Below, one piece after another: positions 9,831-22,796 of a stretch of 64,000 bases of DNA (positions are counted from its first letter, which is position 1; every line of letters starts with the position of its first letter). The notes under the pieces were generated by a model, which saw only the letters and a list, made by a program, of their open reading frames with translations, did not search any database and was not told the origin of the DNA. The DNA is from Datisca glomerata (lineage: Eukaryota > Streptophyta > Magnoliopsida > Cucurbitales > Datiscaceae). The position numbers and the translations under genes were made by a program. Location: positions 620,001 to 684,000 of the forward strand of contig QANY01004819.1 of the NCBI GenBank assembly GCA_003255025.1. The letters run 5' to 3'.

Positions 9831-12800
9831 ATGGACGAGTAATAAAGAGAACAATCATGAGTGGAAATGAAAGAAGAAATTAGGGAGCTGAAAGAGCAAA
9901 TGGCCAGAGTCCTGGAACTTCTCGCCGTCAATAAGGAAAAACCTGTCTTAAAAATATGTAAGGGGCTCAGTCATCACAAAATCAATTGTCAAACGATACT
10001 CCACCTTACCTCATGGGCTCACTCCAACCTATCAACGTCATCAGACTGACCTGTTTTAGCATGCTTCACTTCCAATAAATATCAAGCACTATCCATTTCC
10101 AAATGTCCCAAAAATGATGCAGACCGGGAAATTGGGTACAACCCATCCACAATGGCACCTGGCCACAACCAAGCTATCACTCCACAAGGCGAACTCGCTA
10201 ATGAGCCAATCATTATACCTGTTGTTAATGACCCAAAGGCGCATAGGTCTATTACCAAACCAAGCGAAGACCCGTGGTCGAAAGATAAGCTGGACTTTCT
10301 AGAAGAGATATTACACGCCATTAAAGGGTGAGATGTATATGGTACCATTGATGCCACCTAATTATGTTTGGTCCCCGATGTAACCATCCCACATAAATTT
10401 GAACTACCTGAGTTTGAAAAATATGATAGTAGTACATGCCCGAGAAGTCATCTTATTATGTACTGCAGAAAGATGATTGTTTATGCAAATAAAGATAAGC
10501 TGTTGATTCATTTATTTCAAGATAGCTTGATGGGGGCAGCATCTCGCTGGTATATCCAATTGGATAACAAACATATTCGAAGGTGGAAAGATTTAGCTTA
10601 TGCTTTCTTAAGATAATACAAGTACAACATAGACATGGTTCTTGATCGTCTGGATCTACAAATGATGGAGAAAAAGCCTACTAAATGCTTTAAATAATAT
10701 GCGCAAAGGTGAAGCGAATTAGTTGCTCAAGTACAACCCCCTGGGTCAGAAAAGGAGTTGGCTGTAATGTTCATTAACACCTTGAGATCTCCATTATATG
10801 ATAGAATGATTGGAAACACTTCAAAAAACTTCTCTGACATTATAGTGATTGGTGAAAGGATTGAATATGGGATAAAGAATGGAAGAATTTCAGAAGTCGT
10901 ATCAGATACATCATCTGTAAAAAAAGGCCACCGTTGAAGCGAAAAGAAAGGGGATGTACAGACGATCAATTTTGGGTACTCATCACAAGTTGCGAACTCG
11001 AGGCTAGGATTTCCAAAGTATAGTGAAGGGTCATATCTGTGACACCATATATGGCAAATACCTCACAAATTTTGTATAATTATCACTTTAAACAATCAAC
11101 ATTTCAAAACAACTCAAGACTTGATTTCAGACCACCGACCCACCAGTAAAATGTTGGTCAAGCTTATCAACCTCTGACGAGAAATAGAAATAATGAACGT
11201 TTTGTCGAATATGATCCAATCATCATGTCATATAAGGAACTCTTACCACAATTGATACAAAATAATCAATTGGTGTCAATTCCTTATGAACCTCTCTAGC
11301 CACCATACCCAAGGTGGTATGATCCGACTGTTCCCTGTGATTATCATGTTAGGGTAGTGGGACATTCGACTAAGAATTGTGCGGCATTAAAAGGTAGAGT
11401 ACATGCCTTGATCAAGGATGGATGGTTGAATTACAAAAAGGCTAATGAGAACCCAAATATCAATTTCAACCCTCTACTGAATCATGGGAATCCTGCCGTA
11501 AACGCAATTAAGGAATATTTTTCATATGAAAATAAGAATGTGACAGCTGTGAGCACGTCAATGGAAATATTTTTCCATCTTCTTTTTAAAGCGGGGTACA
11601 TCTACCTAACACGCTCAGAGGATGAAAGAATTTCTAAGAAGCATATGCATGACTGTGATTGCTTGTTTCATAAGAATGTGACTGGGCAAACAATTGAGGA
11701 ATGTGATGATTTTAAAATGGAAGTGAAAAGGTTATTGGAAGCAAAGATACTTATAATAAGAAATATATGAGGAAGGGAATATCAGGAAGAGGAATCTTTG
11801 GTCCTCATGATAATTAAAGAATCATCTGAAGTAAATGTTGAAGTGTCGTCCTATATCCCAAAACCTTTCACAATACACTCTGAGGAAAAGTCAACTCGCA
11901 CCACTATTTTTTATGCTCCGACGCTCATCACCATCCAAATACCGGGTGCATTTTCTTACAAAGATTCAAGAAAAGTACCATGGAGGAGTGGATATGAGGT
12001 TATTGCAAGTATTAATGACAAAATTCAAGAGCTAAATCCGTCAAATCTCGATCTCCCCATAACTAATATTTCGGGAGTAGGTGGGATGACGAAGAGGGGC
12101 ACATGCTACACACAAGATGTTTTGAAAATGGATAAAAGAGACGAGTTTGAAAGGCAAAGGAAAGGGAAAGCCAAAGGAAGTGACAATGGTGATCTGCTCC
12201 AAAAAGAGATGTATAGCGGCCAAGTGATTGACCCAAATATAATGAGAGGTATAGAGAAAGAAATAACAATGTTTAAAGAAGAAATATGTGAATTTTTTAA
12301 GCTCATCAAGCAAAGCATGTCTAAGGTGATAGAACAACTAAATCGCTTACTTGCCTGCATATCATTACTGTCACTTTTTCTTAATTCTGAATCGCATCAC
12401 CAAGCGTTATTGAATGTTTTGGATCAAGCATATGTTTTTCATGACATTACGATGGAGAAGTTGAGTGAAATTGTGGGAAACATTACGTACCAAATTTTAT
12501 CACTTTCACAAATGATGAAACCCATGCTGATGTTACTGGACACACTAGAGCTTTACATATATCCATGAAATATAAGGATTGTGTTGTTGCAAAAGTATTG
12601 ATTGATAACAGCTCGTCTCTAAATGTAATGCTAAGATCCACACTAGCAAAGCTCTTTGTGGATGCGACACATATGCGGCCGAGCATGATGATAGTAAGAG
12701 CATTTGATGGTACTCGAAGAGAAGTAATCGGAGATACAAATCCAATCTGGCCATGCTATTCAATATTGTTTTCCAAGTGATGGACATAACTCCAACATAC

Positions 12801-13519
12801 ACTGTTTTTTTGTCAACCATGGATTTACTCAGTTGGAGCAGTACCGTCTTCCTTACATTAGAAGTTGAAATTTATAATGGATCATACACTCATTTATATA
12901 TATATGGAGAAGAAGATTTATTGGCATCCAAGCTGGCCACCATGTCATATGTTGAGGCGGCAGAAGAACCATTAGAGTGCTCACTTTGATCATTTGAGAT
13001 TGCGAACACCACATTTGTTGCTAGTGGGAAACTCGCTCCAATGCCAAGCCTATCAAAGGCATCTCAGACAGTGGCAAAGTTGATGATAAAAGAGGGATAC
13101 AAGCTAGGCAAATGACTCAGGAGTGAGCATTAAGGCATACATAATTTAATTAATTGGGACAAGAATAAGCAAAGGTTTGGGCTTGGATATAGACCTACCA
13201 AGGCTGATAGAGGGAGAGTGGAAGTTCAAGAGAAAGAAAAGAGGATTGCTAGGCTAAAAAATAGGGAATTCGATATGAAAATGACAATCATACCTCATAT
13301 TTCTGAATCTTTCAAAAGTTAAGGAATTTCATTCTAAGAATCGGTTACAGTAAAGCAGTACAACCTTGAAGATGATACCGCCCAACTTTCAATATCTGTA
13401 ATATTGGAAATATAATCAAGTCAAGGTACTGAACATTTGGTTTCTCGATACGATTCAGATCATGAGCTTAACAATTGGGATGTCATCGAGCTGCCAGTGC
13501 TTCTTTGGGATTTTCAAGA
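9831..13519 (+). pseudogene. gag-protease of element A, broken
   Basis: The start ATG at 9831 is followed by a stop after three codons (MDE). Downstream pieces are: an N-terminal coiled coil ([17 protein letters not shown], ~9875); the retrotransposon gag core (10368-10700, PHKFELPEFEKYDSSTCPRS and the tryptophans of the RWYI/RRWKDL motifs); a cysteine-histidine motif (GHSTKNCAALK, ~11360); and a retropepsin-like site LIDNSSSLNVM at about 12598, where the usual DNGSS is DNSSS. The protease lies within 12560-12990. The final part, to 13519, resembles the linker that precedes RT in Tat elements. Gag packages RNA and the protease cuts the polyprotein. Several stops and frameshifts make it non-functional. 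Confidence 0.8.
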
Positions 13520-13793
13520 GTAATGTGTAAAAGCCAAATTTCTAATGATTCTGTCCAATGTCTTAGGAATTTTGTTGTTATGGGCCTACATTTTCGTCTG
13601 TTTCATGTCATCCCTTTGAATGAAAGTCTAAAAGCTTGTTTCATTTCCTTCTGTTAGTGATAAATACAATTTCAGTCCTTCTTTTTGTTCTTGCTCTTTA
13701 TGTCTACTTTTTTTCATTTCTAAAATGTTGTTCATACTCATGCATTATTTAGTTTCTGTTCTCGCCTACTTTTCATCCAATAATCAGATTCAG
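13520..13793 (+). other. Putative Ogre-type intron between protease and RT, element A
   Basis: A 274-bp T-rich stretch has no homology to the polyprotein. It begins GTAATGTG after TTTTCAAGA and ends AATAATCAGATTCAG before GTTTAAGAACAG. Protein-like sequence of the linker resumes directly after. Element B has a matching 270-bp stretch with the same boundaries. Ogre elements are known to carry a spliced intron in this place. Splicing here is inferred. Confidence 0.6.
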
Positions 13794-16700
13794 GTTTAAG
13801 AACAGTGATTTTGAAAAAAAGAGCATAAGCAATAACTTTGACAATCTCGTTATTAGTGTAGTGTCAGATGAACGTGACGAAGATAATTTCAAACCATCTT
13901 CAGAAATGTTAAGAATGATAGAAGATGATGATAAAATAACTCAACATTATCAAGAGTTAACGGAAGTGATAAATTTGGGATCGGATGGAGAGATAAAAGA
14001 AGTCCAAATTGGCACTTCTATGATAAGTCAAAATCATCGATAATTGATTGACTTACTTAAGGAGTATATGGACGTCTTTACATGGTCTTACCAAGATATA
14101 CCAGGTCTAAACACTGATATCATGCTACATCATTTTCCACTAGAAAGTAAACCAGTGCGACAAAAGTTACGGAAAATGAAACCAGACATGCTGGTACAGA
14201 TCAAAGAAGTTAAAAAGTAAATAGATGCGGGTTTTCTAGAAGTAGCAAAATATCCTGAATGGGTTGCTAACATAGTCACAGTGTCGAAGAAAAATGGGAA
14301 AGTAAGGATGTGCGTCGATTATAGAGACTTAAATCGGGCAAGCCCCAAGGATAATTTTCCATTACCCTATATTGATGTCTTAGTAGATAATATTACAAGA
14401 TATTCAACATTCACTTTCATGGATGGTTTTTTAGGGTATAACCAAATCAAAATAGCTCCTGAAGACCGTGAAAATACCACTTTTATAACTTTATGGGGTA
14501 TATTTTGTTATAAGGTTATGCCATTTGGTCTAAAGAATGGAGGGGTGACTTATCAACGGGTAATGGTAACAATATTTTATGATATGATGCATAAATAAAT
14601 CTAAGTGTTCGTTGATGATATGATCCCAAATCTCATCAAGGGGAAGATCACACTATCACTCTGTGAAAACTATTTGAACGGTTGAGAAAGTTTCAATTAA
14701 CGCTTAACCTGATAAATTGTACATTCGCAGCATCTATAGAGAAACTACTTGGCTTTATCGTGATTAAGAAAGGGATAAAAGTTGAAACTCAAAAGGAAGT
14801 TAGAGGATTCTTTGGAAGATTAAATTACATAGTCCGGTTCATCTCACAGCTAACTGTGACTTGTGAACATATCTTTAAACTTCTTCATAAAAGTGATATA
14901 GAAGGATGGAATTATGATTGCCAAAATTCTTTTAAGAAGATCAAGCAATACCTGGAAAATTTTCCTATACTTGTTCCTCCAACTCTAGGGCACCCACTCA
15001 TTCTGTATCTTAAAGTAAAAGAAAAATCAATAGGTTATGTACTTGGCCAACATGACGCCTCTAGAAGGAAAGAACAAGAAATATATTATTTAGCAAAAGG
15101 TTCACAAATTATGAGGCTAATTATTCGATGTTGTAGAAAACATGATGTGCATTAGCATGGATTCCTCACCGGCTTAGATAGTACATGTTATACCACATCA
15201 CTTGGTTAATTTCAAAGATGGACCCAATCAAGTATATCTATGAAAAGCCATGACTTTCTGGGCAAATTGCTAAATGATAAATGTTACTCATGAAATATGA
15301 TATCGTCTATATCACGAGAAAATTAATAAAAGAAAGTTGCTGATTATCTGGCAGATAAACCAGTGCAAGATTATGAGCCTATGAAGTTTGATTTTTCTAA
15401 TGAGAACGTATCAGCCATATTAAAAAATGAAGGAGAATCTATGGATCCAGAATTGTGGACAATGTTATTTGATGACGAATCTAATGATGTAGGACATGGA
15501 ATCGGGGTCATCCTCATATCTCCTGAGTGTATAGAGATTCATTATCGATGATATGATAACTAAACTGGGAATGGGAAGCTAGAGACTCCAAGATGGTACC
15601 TTATAACAAACATGTAACTAAGTTAAGTTGAACTTTTGAAGTGATCTCATTTGACCATATACCCAGAGAGAAGAATCAAATCGCAGATGCACTGGCAACT
15701 CTAGCGTCCATGTTTACCGCAGACTTTAAGGAAGAAGTTCAATTCATAAAAATTGAGAAGTGAGATTTTTCTGCTCACTCTAAGAGCATTGAAGAAGAGC
15801 CAGACACAAGACCATGGTATTATGATGTCAATCATTATATAAAGAATATGGAACATCCAAAAAGCTTCCGAGAATGATAAAGACACTATTAGAAGATTGT
15901 CCATTGGTTTCTTCTTGAATGGTGAAGTACTCTACAAAAGAAACTATGATATGGTATTTTTAAGATGTGTTGATGCATGGGAAGCGAATTAAATCATAGA
16001 AGAAGTTCACCAAGAAATTTGTGGTGTTTATACTAACGGACATATGATGGCCAAACAATTCTTGAAAGCAGGATGTTATGGTTAAATTTAGAATCTGACT
16101 GCATCAAGTACGCTAAGAAATATCATAAATGTAAAATTTATGCGAAAAAAATTCACGTACCCACATGCCCTTTACATGTCATGGTCCTGCCTTGGTCGTT
16201 CTCTATGTGGGGCTTGGACGTCAATGGTCTCATCACACCAAAAGCTTCTAACGGGCATCGTTTCATTTTGGTCTCTATAGATTATTTTACCAAATGGGTG
16301 GAGGGAGTTCTTATTCAAGTGTAACCAGAAGTGCGGTTGTTAAGTTCATTAAAAATGAAATAATTTGTTGATATGGTTTATCTGAAAGAACCATCACAGA
16401 TAATTGGACAAATTTAAATAACAAGATGATGAAAGAATTATGTGAGCAGTTCAAAATTAAGCATCATAATTCATCTCCTTATCATATGAAGATGAATAGA
16501 GCAGTGAAAGCAGCCAATAAGAACATAAAAAATATCATAGAGTAGATGATGGAGGTTTACCATGATTATCATGAGATGCTCCCTTTCGCGCTACATGGAT
16601 ACTTCACATCAGTCTAAACATCAACTGGAACAATGTCGTTCTATTTGGTATATGGCTTAAAAGTGGTCCTTCCAATCGAGGTAAAAATTCACTCCCTCAG

Positions 16701-17059
16701 AGTCTTAATGGAGGTGAAATTAGAATAAGCATAGTGGGTACAAACACGATATGAGCAATTAAATTTCATCGAGGAAAAAAAGATTGAGTGCATTATGTAG
16801 AGGGCAATTATATCAAAGAAAAATGATGCACGCAAATGACAAAAAGTTGCGTCCCCGATGTTTCCGAGAATGAGACTTGGTGTTAAAAAAGATATTCTCA
16901 TATCAAAAGGATCACCGTGGGAAGTGGACGCCAAATTACGAAGGACATTTCATTGTCAAGAAAGGCTTCTCTAGATGAGCTCTCATGCTAACAACCATGG
17001 ATGGAGACGATTTATCGCATACGGTTAATTCTAATACAGTCAAGAAGTACTTCGTTTGA
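13794..17059 (+). pseudogene. pol (RT, RNase H, second RNase H, integrase) of element A, broken
   Basis: In order: linker with EVINLGSDGEIKEVQIGTS (~13955); reverse transcriptase from about 14100, with CVDYRDLNRASPKDNF (14311), FMDGFLGYNQI and, after a frame break, FVDDM near 14610; connection/RNase H (14682-15150); an archaeal-type second RNase H piece (15363-15551, TMLFDDESNDVGHGIGVILI), typical of the Tat lineage; and integrase (about 15960-16560). Integrase shows WGLDVNGLITPKASNGHRF and ITDNWTNLNN, so both catalytic Asp positions are kept, but the expected catalytic Glu is Lys (AVKAANKN, ~16500). The C-terminal part ends KKYFV with TGA at 17057-17059. Many stops and frameshifts. It cannot give an active enzyme. 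Confidence 0.85.
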
Positions 17060-17940
17060 CCGCTGTAAGTATGGGAAAGGTAAATTTGGGCAAAAAAAAG
17101 TTTTGAAAGAACTACCTCGAATACTGAAGAAATTCTTATTTCCTAATTTTTTCAAATCCTTGTTTGTTAACATCGTTCATCATCAATAAAAAGCTCTTTT
17201 TTTAGTTGACAAACATATATACTTTGTCTTCCCGTTATTTGCATTATTCCTTATTCCGCTTAATCCCAAGGTAAATAAAAATATCATTAATGACTCTTGA
17301 AATAATTCAGAAGCATAAACTTGGTTAAGTGAAAGCTAATTGATTAAAAAAATGAGAGAGAAGAAAAGAAAAGGAACGGAGAATGGCAGTCTGAATGCGA
17401 GATGAAATCTGAAAAGTCATCACAAAGAAAGTCAGTATGCGCACGACGAAAGCTAAAACATGATTGAAAGAAAAGAAGCAAAATATGAAAAAATTATTCT
17501 TTTATCTTCTTCATTGACGCGGAGCTAAATACTAGGGCATAAACCAATGAATAAGGATGCATCATTTCTTAAAAGTATGCTCGATACTTAATTGTGAGTC
17601 CATGATCCTAAGCCAAGTGATTGTTTTGAAGGATGGCGGATATGTCTCCGTTAGTCAACTTTAAAAAAAATCATCAAATAATTTTCTTACAAATTTTCAC
17701 AACCATGCATAGCATGCATGCATTCAAAATCATTATTTTGCATTTATATTCAAGAATTACAATACATAGACATGCATCACATTGCTCTGTTTTGATACAA
17801 TTCAAGTGCATGAATCATTTAGGATATTCTTTTTTCAAAATCCACACAAGACTTCTCAACATTTAGAGCTTGCACTAGTCTAGCTTTGGCTACCATATGA
17901 AACTTGTATAAATTGGATCAAAAATCACTTCATTTTCTTC
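17060..17940 (+). other. 3' untranslated region of element A
   Basis: Non-coding sequence between pol and the 73-bp array. Its start (to about 17350) is shared with element B, whose left end breaks off inside it at 22797. No genes are seen. Confidence 0.6.
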
Positions 17941-18522
17941 GGTTAAATCGAATCTGAATTGGGTCGATATCGAATTCTGTGTCTATCCAGGTCCGTTTTA
18001 TTTTAAATATCTCTAGTTAAATCGAACTCTGAATTGAGTCGAGGTCAAAGCTTATGTCTATTCATGTCCGTTTTCTTTCAAATATCTCCGTTAAATCGAA
18101 TCTAAATTGAGTCGAGGTCAAAGTGTGTGTCCATCCAGGTCTATTTTCTTTCAATATCTTTGGTTAAATCAAACCTGAATTGAGTCGATGTTGAAGCGTG
18201 TATCTATCCATGTCTGTTTTCTTTCAAATATATTGGTTAAATAGAACTCCAAATTGAGTCGAGGTCGAAGCTTGTGTCTATCCAGATCTATTTTCTTTTA
18301 AATAGATCTAGTTAAATCGAACCCGAACTGAGTCGAAGTCGAAGCCTGGTGTTAGCGCCTGGTCCATTGCAATTAATATGGTTAAATCGAACCTGAATTA
18401 AGTTGAGGTCGAAGCCTATGTCCATCCAGGTCCATTTCCTTTCAAATATATTGGTTAAATCGAAGCTTGTATTGAGTCGAGCTTGAAACTTGTGTCTATT
18501 TAGGTCCATTTCATATAGCCTG
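17941..18522 (+). repeat. 73-bp tandem array in the 3' UTR of element A, 8 units
   Basis: Units begin with GTTAAATCGAAcCTGAATTG and continue AGTCGAGGTCGAAGC, then a GTCTATCCAGGTCC word and a CTTTCAAATAT word. Starts are at 17942, 18016, 18090, 18163, 18236, 18311, 18381 and 18454, so the period is 70-75 with most at 73-74. Tandem arrays in this part of Ogre/Tat elements are a known source of new satellites. Element B is truncated before this region, so it cannot be compared. Confidence 0.85.
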
Positions 18523-18623
18523 AATCAATCGAGGTTTCTGTTCTCCTTATCCATACAGCTTTTTTTTAAATAATCAAAATACTTATCTACACATTTGTAG
18601 ACCTTCTAAGTTTAGAAGTGTGA

Positions 18624-18638
18624 ACAAATTGGGGCAGC
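18624..18638 (+). promoter_or_regulatory. Polypurine tract of element A
   Basis: ACAAATTGGGGCAGC lies directly before the 3' LTR start (TATAAAGATCATATTTTGTC, where the usual TG is mutated to TA). This is the standard position for second-strand priming. Confidence 0.6.
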
Positions 18639-18894
18639 TATAAAGATCATATTTTGTCTAGTCTAATACTTTCAATATACACAGTTTTTTTTGCCATATA
18701 ATAGTCTAAGACTATATGTATGATTTGAAAAAATAGCCCAAAAACTAAAAATAAGAAAAATGGTCCAAGGACTAAAAAATAAAAAAAGAGCAAAATGACT
18801 AAAAGTAAAAAGTGAAGCTCTAAATTTGCCTATAAATAGAGAGGAAGTCTTCACTTGAGGAGAGGTCATTTTAGGAGAGAGAAAGAGAGGTCTT
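18639..18894 (+). repeat. 3' LTR of element A, part 1
   Basis: First 256 bp of the 3' LTR, matching 4450-4705 and including the TATA box at 18831. It is cut at 18894 by a solo LTR. Confidence 0.8.
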
Positions 18895-21188
18895 TGTTGG
18901 TCACCGCAGCGCGTGCGCGATGGAAGCGTGTGGCATGTGATCATTTTAAAAATTGATTTTTTAATCAAAATAGAATCTTTTAATAAAATAAAATCGTGCA
19001 ACGCTACGATAATAAAAAACTTTTTATTGAAAACTATTTTCAACCAGTCAGAATCAATTATATATTTATATATTAAATTAACAACATACAAGGTTATGAA
19101 TCATATACCTCTTGTAATCTAAATCAAGCGTCCCCGCAAAACCAATCGACTCTCTATTCCTACGAAATCGTTCCAACGATCAGCAGACTCCAAGATCCAC
19201 ATAAAAAATTCAAGTCAATCATCAATGCACTAGGATTGGGCACGTAAAATATAATGAAGACATTTTCTACCTCTAGATGTATTCAATACATGAGATCTAG
19301 AGATTTTACTAAAATTGACTTTTGTGAGATGATTCTCTAAAAGAATGTGACGATGATTCTTTTAAAAATTTGATTAACACTTAATCATAGAAAAATCACT
19401 CAGAATTGTGTTCTTCTCTCAACTTTTTATTGTTGAACTGATTCTGTGATTTTTCTCAACTCTTGAACTGATCGAACTCATTCATTATCTTAAGCCATCA
19501 GAATAATATCTATATATATTTTTCTTGATAATGGCCTATCAGATTTTTTGAGATAACTGAAATAATATTCAATTATAAAATTGCCAATGGTAGTGGGACC
19601 CACTGTTATTGTGCACAACTGTAGTGTGACATGGAACTGTAGTGTGTCATGGGGCAACACTGTGCCTCACGGCACCACTGTAGTGCTATGTGGCACTATA
19701 GTGTTGCACATCCATTTTACTAGTGTCACGTGGCACTATAGTTGTCCATGTCAATCTCTAATGTTCAACTAGTGATTGACACGTGGTAATTACTGTGTAT
19801 TAAATATTTGTTTTAATCAAATTAAATATAGTGATTGACACGTGATAATTACTGTGTATTAAATATTTATTTTAATTAAATTAAATATCTAGATATTTTT
19901 AATTCAAAATTAACATATATGATTATCCCTATCAACTAAATTATCTGTTATTTCATAAATAATAGATTTAATTGATCTAAATTATTATCTAATAATAATT
20001 TAATTATCTAATTTCATAAATTAGATAATTTATCTCACTTATGGATAATTAAAATAATTAATAATTATATATATATAATTAAAATAATTAATTCTTAATT
20101 AATTAACATACTTAATTTTCTCATAATTATGTACTTACTCTAGAATAAAAAAATTTTGCAAGTTAGTCATTTTCTCATGGCTTGAAATATTCACATTCTA
20201 GACTATGCAGTATAGAGGTGACTTAGAGATCATGAACCTATAAAATCATAAGCTCCAATTAACCAGATTATTAATTAAATAATATTATTTATTAATTCCA
20301 TTATTACTCCACTATAAATATGAAATTGAACTCTTAGTGAATATAGAAGGTACTTACAGAATATTCTCATCTCGTCCACTGATATAATTAATTCATGTAA
20401 TTCTGTCTTCCAAATATTGGTTTGTAAATTAAAACTTGTCAAAATTATCGTTTTACCCTTCTAATTACCTCTTGATCCTTAAGTATCATTAATCCACTAG
20501 TGAAAGGTAAATTTATAATCTTATTATAAATTTGAGCTTAATAACCATTCAGTTTCAGAATTAACACTTAAAGGAACCAATATATGATCGATTAAGAAAG
20601 CTTGGATTCCAAATCTTGTAAGATCATTTTCACAGACATCCATATCACTGAATCTCCAAAACAAAAGTCACTAGCATATTTTACAAACAAACCCCAACGA
20701 GTGAATCAGAAGATCCAGTAGACATGTATAAGAGTTCATGACTACTCAGGATTCAGACTTATCTATATATGATCATGAATTGATGTGTATTAAATCTTTA
20801 TTATAAACGGTACGTTGATAAAGATATTAATTCACATCGGTACAGTCATATATAACTCATTATATAAAGTAACTTCACTAAGATGTGTATCCACATCAAT
20901 AATCTGGATCTAGATCACACGCATTCATAATACTTAATGAACCGTACTAGCAATCATTTATTAAAGATTTCATACTTTGATATGTTACTGACAATTTTAT
21001 TCATTATCTATGATTTTAATACTCTCGTACTGATACAAGATCATAGTCTCATTAATGAATATAAAATTTTTAAATTTTTATATAAATTATTCAATATAAT
21101 TTAAAAGAACAATTATAAGAAAATGTAATGCTCATTAAATTTCATATCAAAAGTCATTACACGTGCTTTGAGGGCATAACCCCTGACA
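18895..21188. mobile_element. Nested solo LTR, 2.3 kb, probably Ty1/copia
   Basis: This 2294-bp block starts TGTTGGTCACC and ends AACCCCTGACA. It is flanked by a perfect 5-bp target duplication GTCTT (18890-18894 and 21189-21193). Removing it restores the LTR of element A. It has no coding region, so it is a solo LTR. The TGTTGG start and the GGGCATAACCCC-type end resemble copia LTRs, but the superfamily is a guess. Inside are a G/T-rich stretch with repeated CACTGTAGTG-like words (19600-19750) and a 62-bp tandem duplication containing GTGATTGACACGTG and AATTACTGTGTATTAAATAT (about 19760-19890). Confidence 0.8.
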
Positions 21189-21594
21189 GTCTTGAGAGAG
21201 AATGAGAGGATATCTTATTAAAGAGAGTGTGTGTGAGAAATATGAGAGATTTTCTAAAATAGAAAGAAAGAGAGTTTACATTTCTATTTACCTATTCGTC
21301 TTCTCTCATTGTTTTTAAGGTAGTTTATATTTCTTGCACATTAGCTGACAAAATTATCTTGTTCTTTATTCTTCATCATCTCTCCTTCGTACTCATGTAG
21401 TGCATAGTCTTTGTTCCATTTTCAATATATAAGTGTTTGTTCCTTCTTCTTCATCATTTACTCTTAATCTTGAGTTTTATTTTGTGCATTGATGGTTTTC
21501 CTACAAATTTAATAGTGAGATATTTTTGTCATCAACTCAATCAATGAGGATGATGATAAAGCCTTTGAGGGGTGCAAAATTAACTCAATATGAA
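21189..21594 (+). repeat. 3' LTR of element A, part 2, truncated
   Basis: Continues the LTR (matches 4690-5087) and stops at a junction with a second copy of the 5' flank. TGAA at 21591-21594 is shared by both partners: TGAATCA occurs in the LTR at 5081 and in the flank at 3530. Confidence 0.75.
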
Positions 21595-22515
21595 CCATAT
21601 ATTCCTATCCATGATTTCATAATTTATCTATCCAAATCATTAATATTTATGCAAAGTGTTGAAAGATATTTTTAGTTAAATTAGACACAAGATTAAAAAA
21701 TCATAATTTGATTTGCTTAGCCAAACTTACGTGTCCACATTAGCAAAACAAAAAAAAAGTAAATGGAGGGGCTAAAGAAATAGATCTGAAAGTAAATGAT
21801 CCATTATTGTTAATCTTGAAACATTATGGACCAAAGGACCACTTGCGTGCTTTTCTAATTCCAAAATAACTATAACATAACAAAAATGGGGAAATTTTGC
21901 TGCTGAAATCTGAGCAACACATGTGTTCTTCGCTGATGTATTATCCTGCACACACAACAACAAGACAAGGAGTTACTTGAAGAGGTTTCCTCATCGAAGA
22001 GCTTATGTTGCCTAACTCAGAAGTATGGAAATAATTTGGCAGAGTTTCTCCTAGGTTATAGTGAACTTACATTTGCCAAGGTGGAGGAGGGTATTTAAAG
22101 GGTTCGAGGGCCCTTTCCATCCCAATGGGCAAACCTCATCCCCCACTTTGTTCTACCAAAGTAGGTAATGGTGGTTGAAAATTTGTTGAGGAGAAGGATG
22201 ACGCATTAAATTCAGGTGAAAATTTGATGGCCTCACCGTGACACAATGCATGCAATCCCCTCTAATACAAGCCACCCGGTAGGTGAAGACCTTGGATGTT
22301 GAATGATCACTTGTATATATATACATATTCCTCCAAGGTCCTGAACTTCCTACATGACCTCTTCGTTGCCCGAGGCAGAGATGGTTAAGGTTTAACGAGT
22401 GTGCCAAAATATTTATTCAACACTAGACCAGTCTGTCATTGAGCAGCTTCGTCCAACCTGAACTGCTCCTAGTGGTTATTATAGGTGAAGATGTAGGATT
22501 CTCGACCTAGGCGGA
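21591..22515. repeat. Second copy of the 5' flank of element A
   Basis: Aligns base for base with 3530-4449 at over 90% identity by eye. It again runs into an LTR start at the same point (22516). Because both the flank and the insertion site are shared, the two LTRs come from one insertion event that was later duplicated. Confidence 0.8.
21731..22140 (-). pseudogene. Three-exon gene fragment, copy 2
   Basis: Counterpart of 3670-4080. Exon c is 21945-21731, with the same TGCAG and GTAAGT borders and the same 215-nt length. It reads DNTSAKNTCVAQISAAKFPH and has a stop near its end. Exon b lies near 22011-21977. Exon a near 22140-22072 can read PFKYPPPPWQ before its GTAAG. The parent gene is unidentified. 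Confidence 0.45.
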
Positions 22516-22796
22516 TATAGATATAGTATTTTGTTTGGTCTAATACTTTAAATATACATAATTGTTTTAGCCATATAATCGTCTAATACTATATGTATGA
22601 TTTGAAAAAAATAGTCCAAAGACTAAATATAAGAAAAATGGTCCAAGGATTAAAAAAATAAAAAAAGAGCAAAAGGACTCAAAGTAAAAAGTGAAGTTCT
22701 AAATTTACCTATAAATATAGATGAGGTCTTCACTTGAGGAGAGGTCATTTTGGGGAGAGAAAGAGAGGTCCTGAGAGAGAATAAGAGGATATTGTT
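22516..22796 (+). repeat. LTR C, part 1
   Basis: First 281 bp of a + strand LTR of the A family (TATA box at 22710). It is broken at 22796 by inverted element B and continues at 35606. Preceding bases are GCGGA; bases after the far end (37016-37020) are GCTGA, a possible 5-bp target duplication with one change. Confidence 0.7.

Larger units (their letters stand above)
4450..21594 (+). mobile_element. Ogre/Tat-like Ty3-gypsy retrotransposon A, decayed
   Basis: The order is 5' LTR (4450-6795), primer-binding site (6799-6816), ORF1 (7432-9571), gag-protease (9831-13519), intron-like spacer (13520-13793), RT-RNase H-second RNase H-integrase (13794-17059), 3' untranslated tandem array (17941-18522), polypurine tract (to 18638), then a truncated 3' LTR (18639-21594) split by a solo LTR. 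An extra ORF upstream of gag and a spacer between protease and RT are hallmarks of the Ogre group of the Tat lineage. Every coding region has multiple stops or frameshifts, so it cannot move on its own. The 3' LTR ends abruptly where a second copy of the 5' flank begins. Confidence 0.85.
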
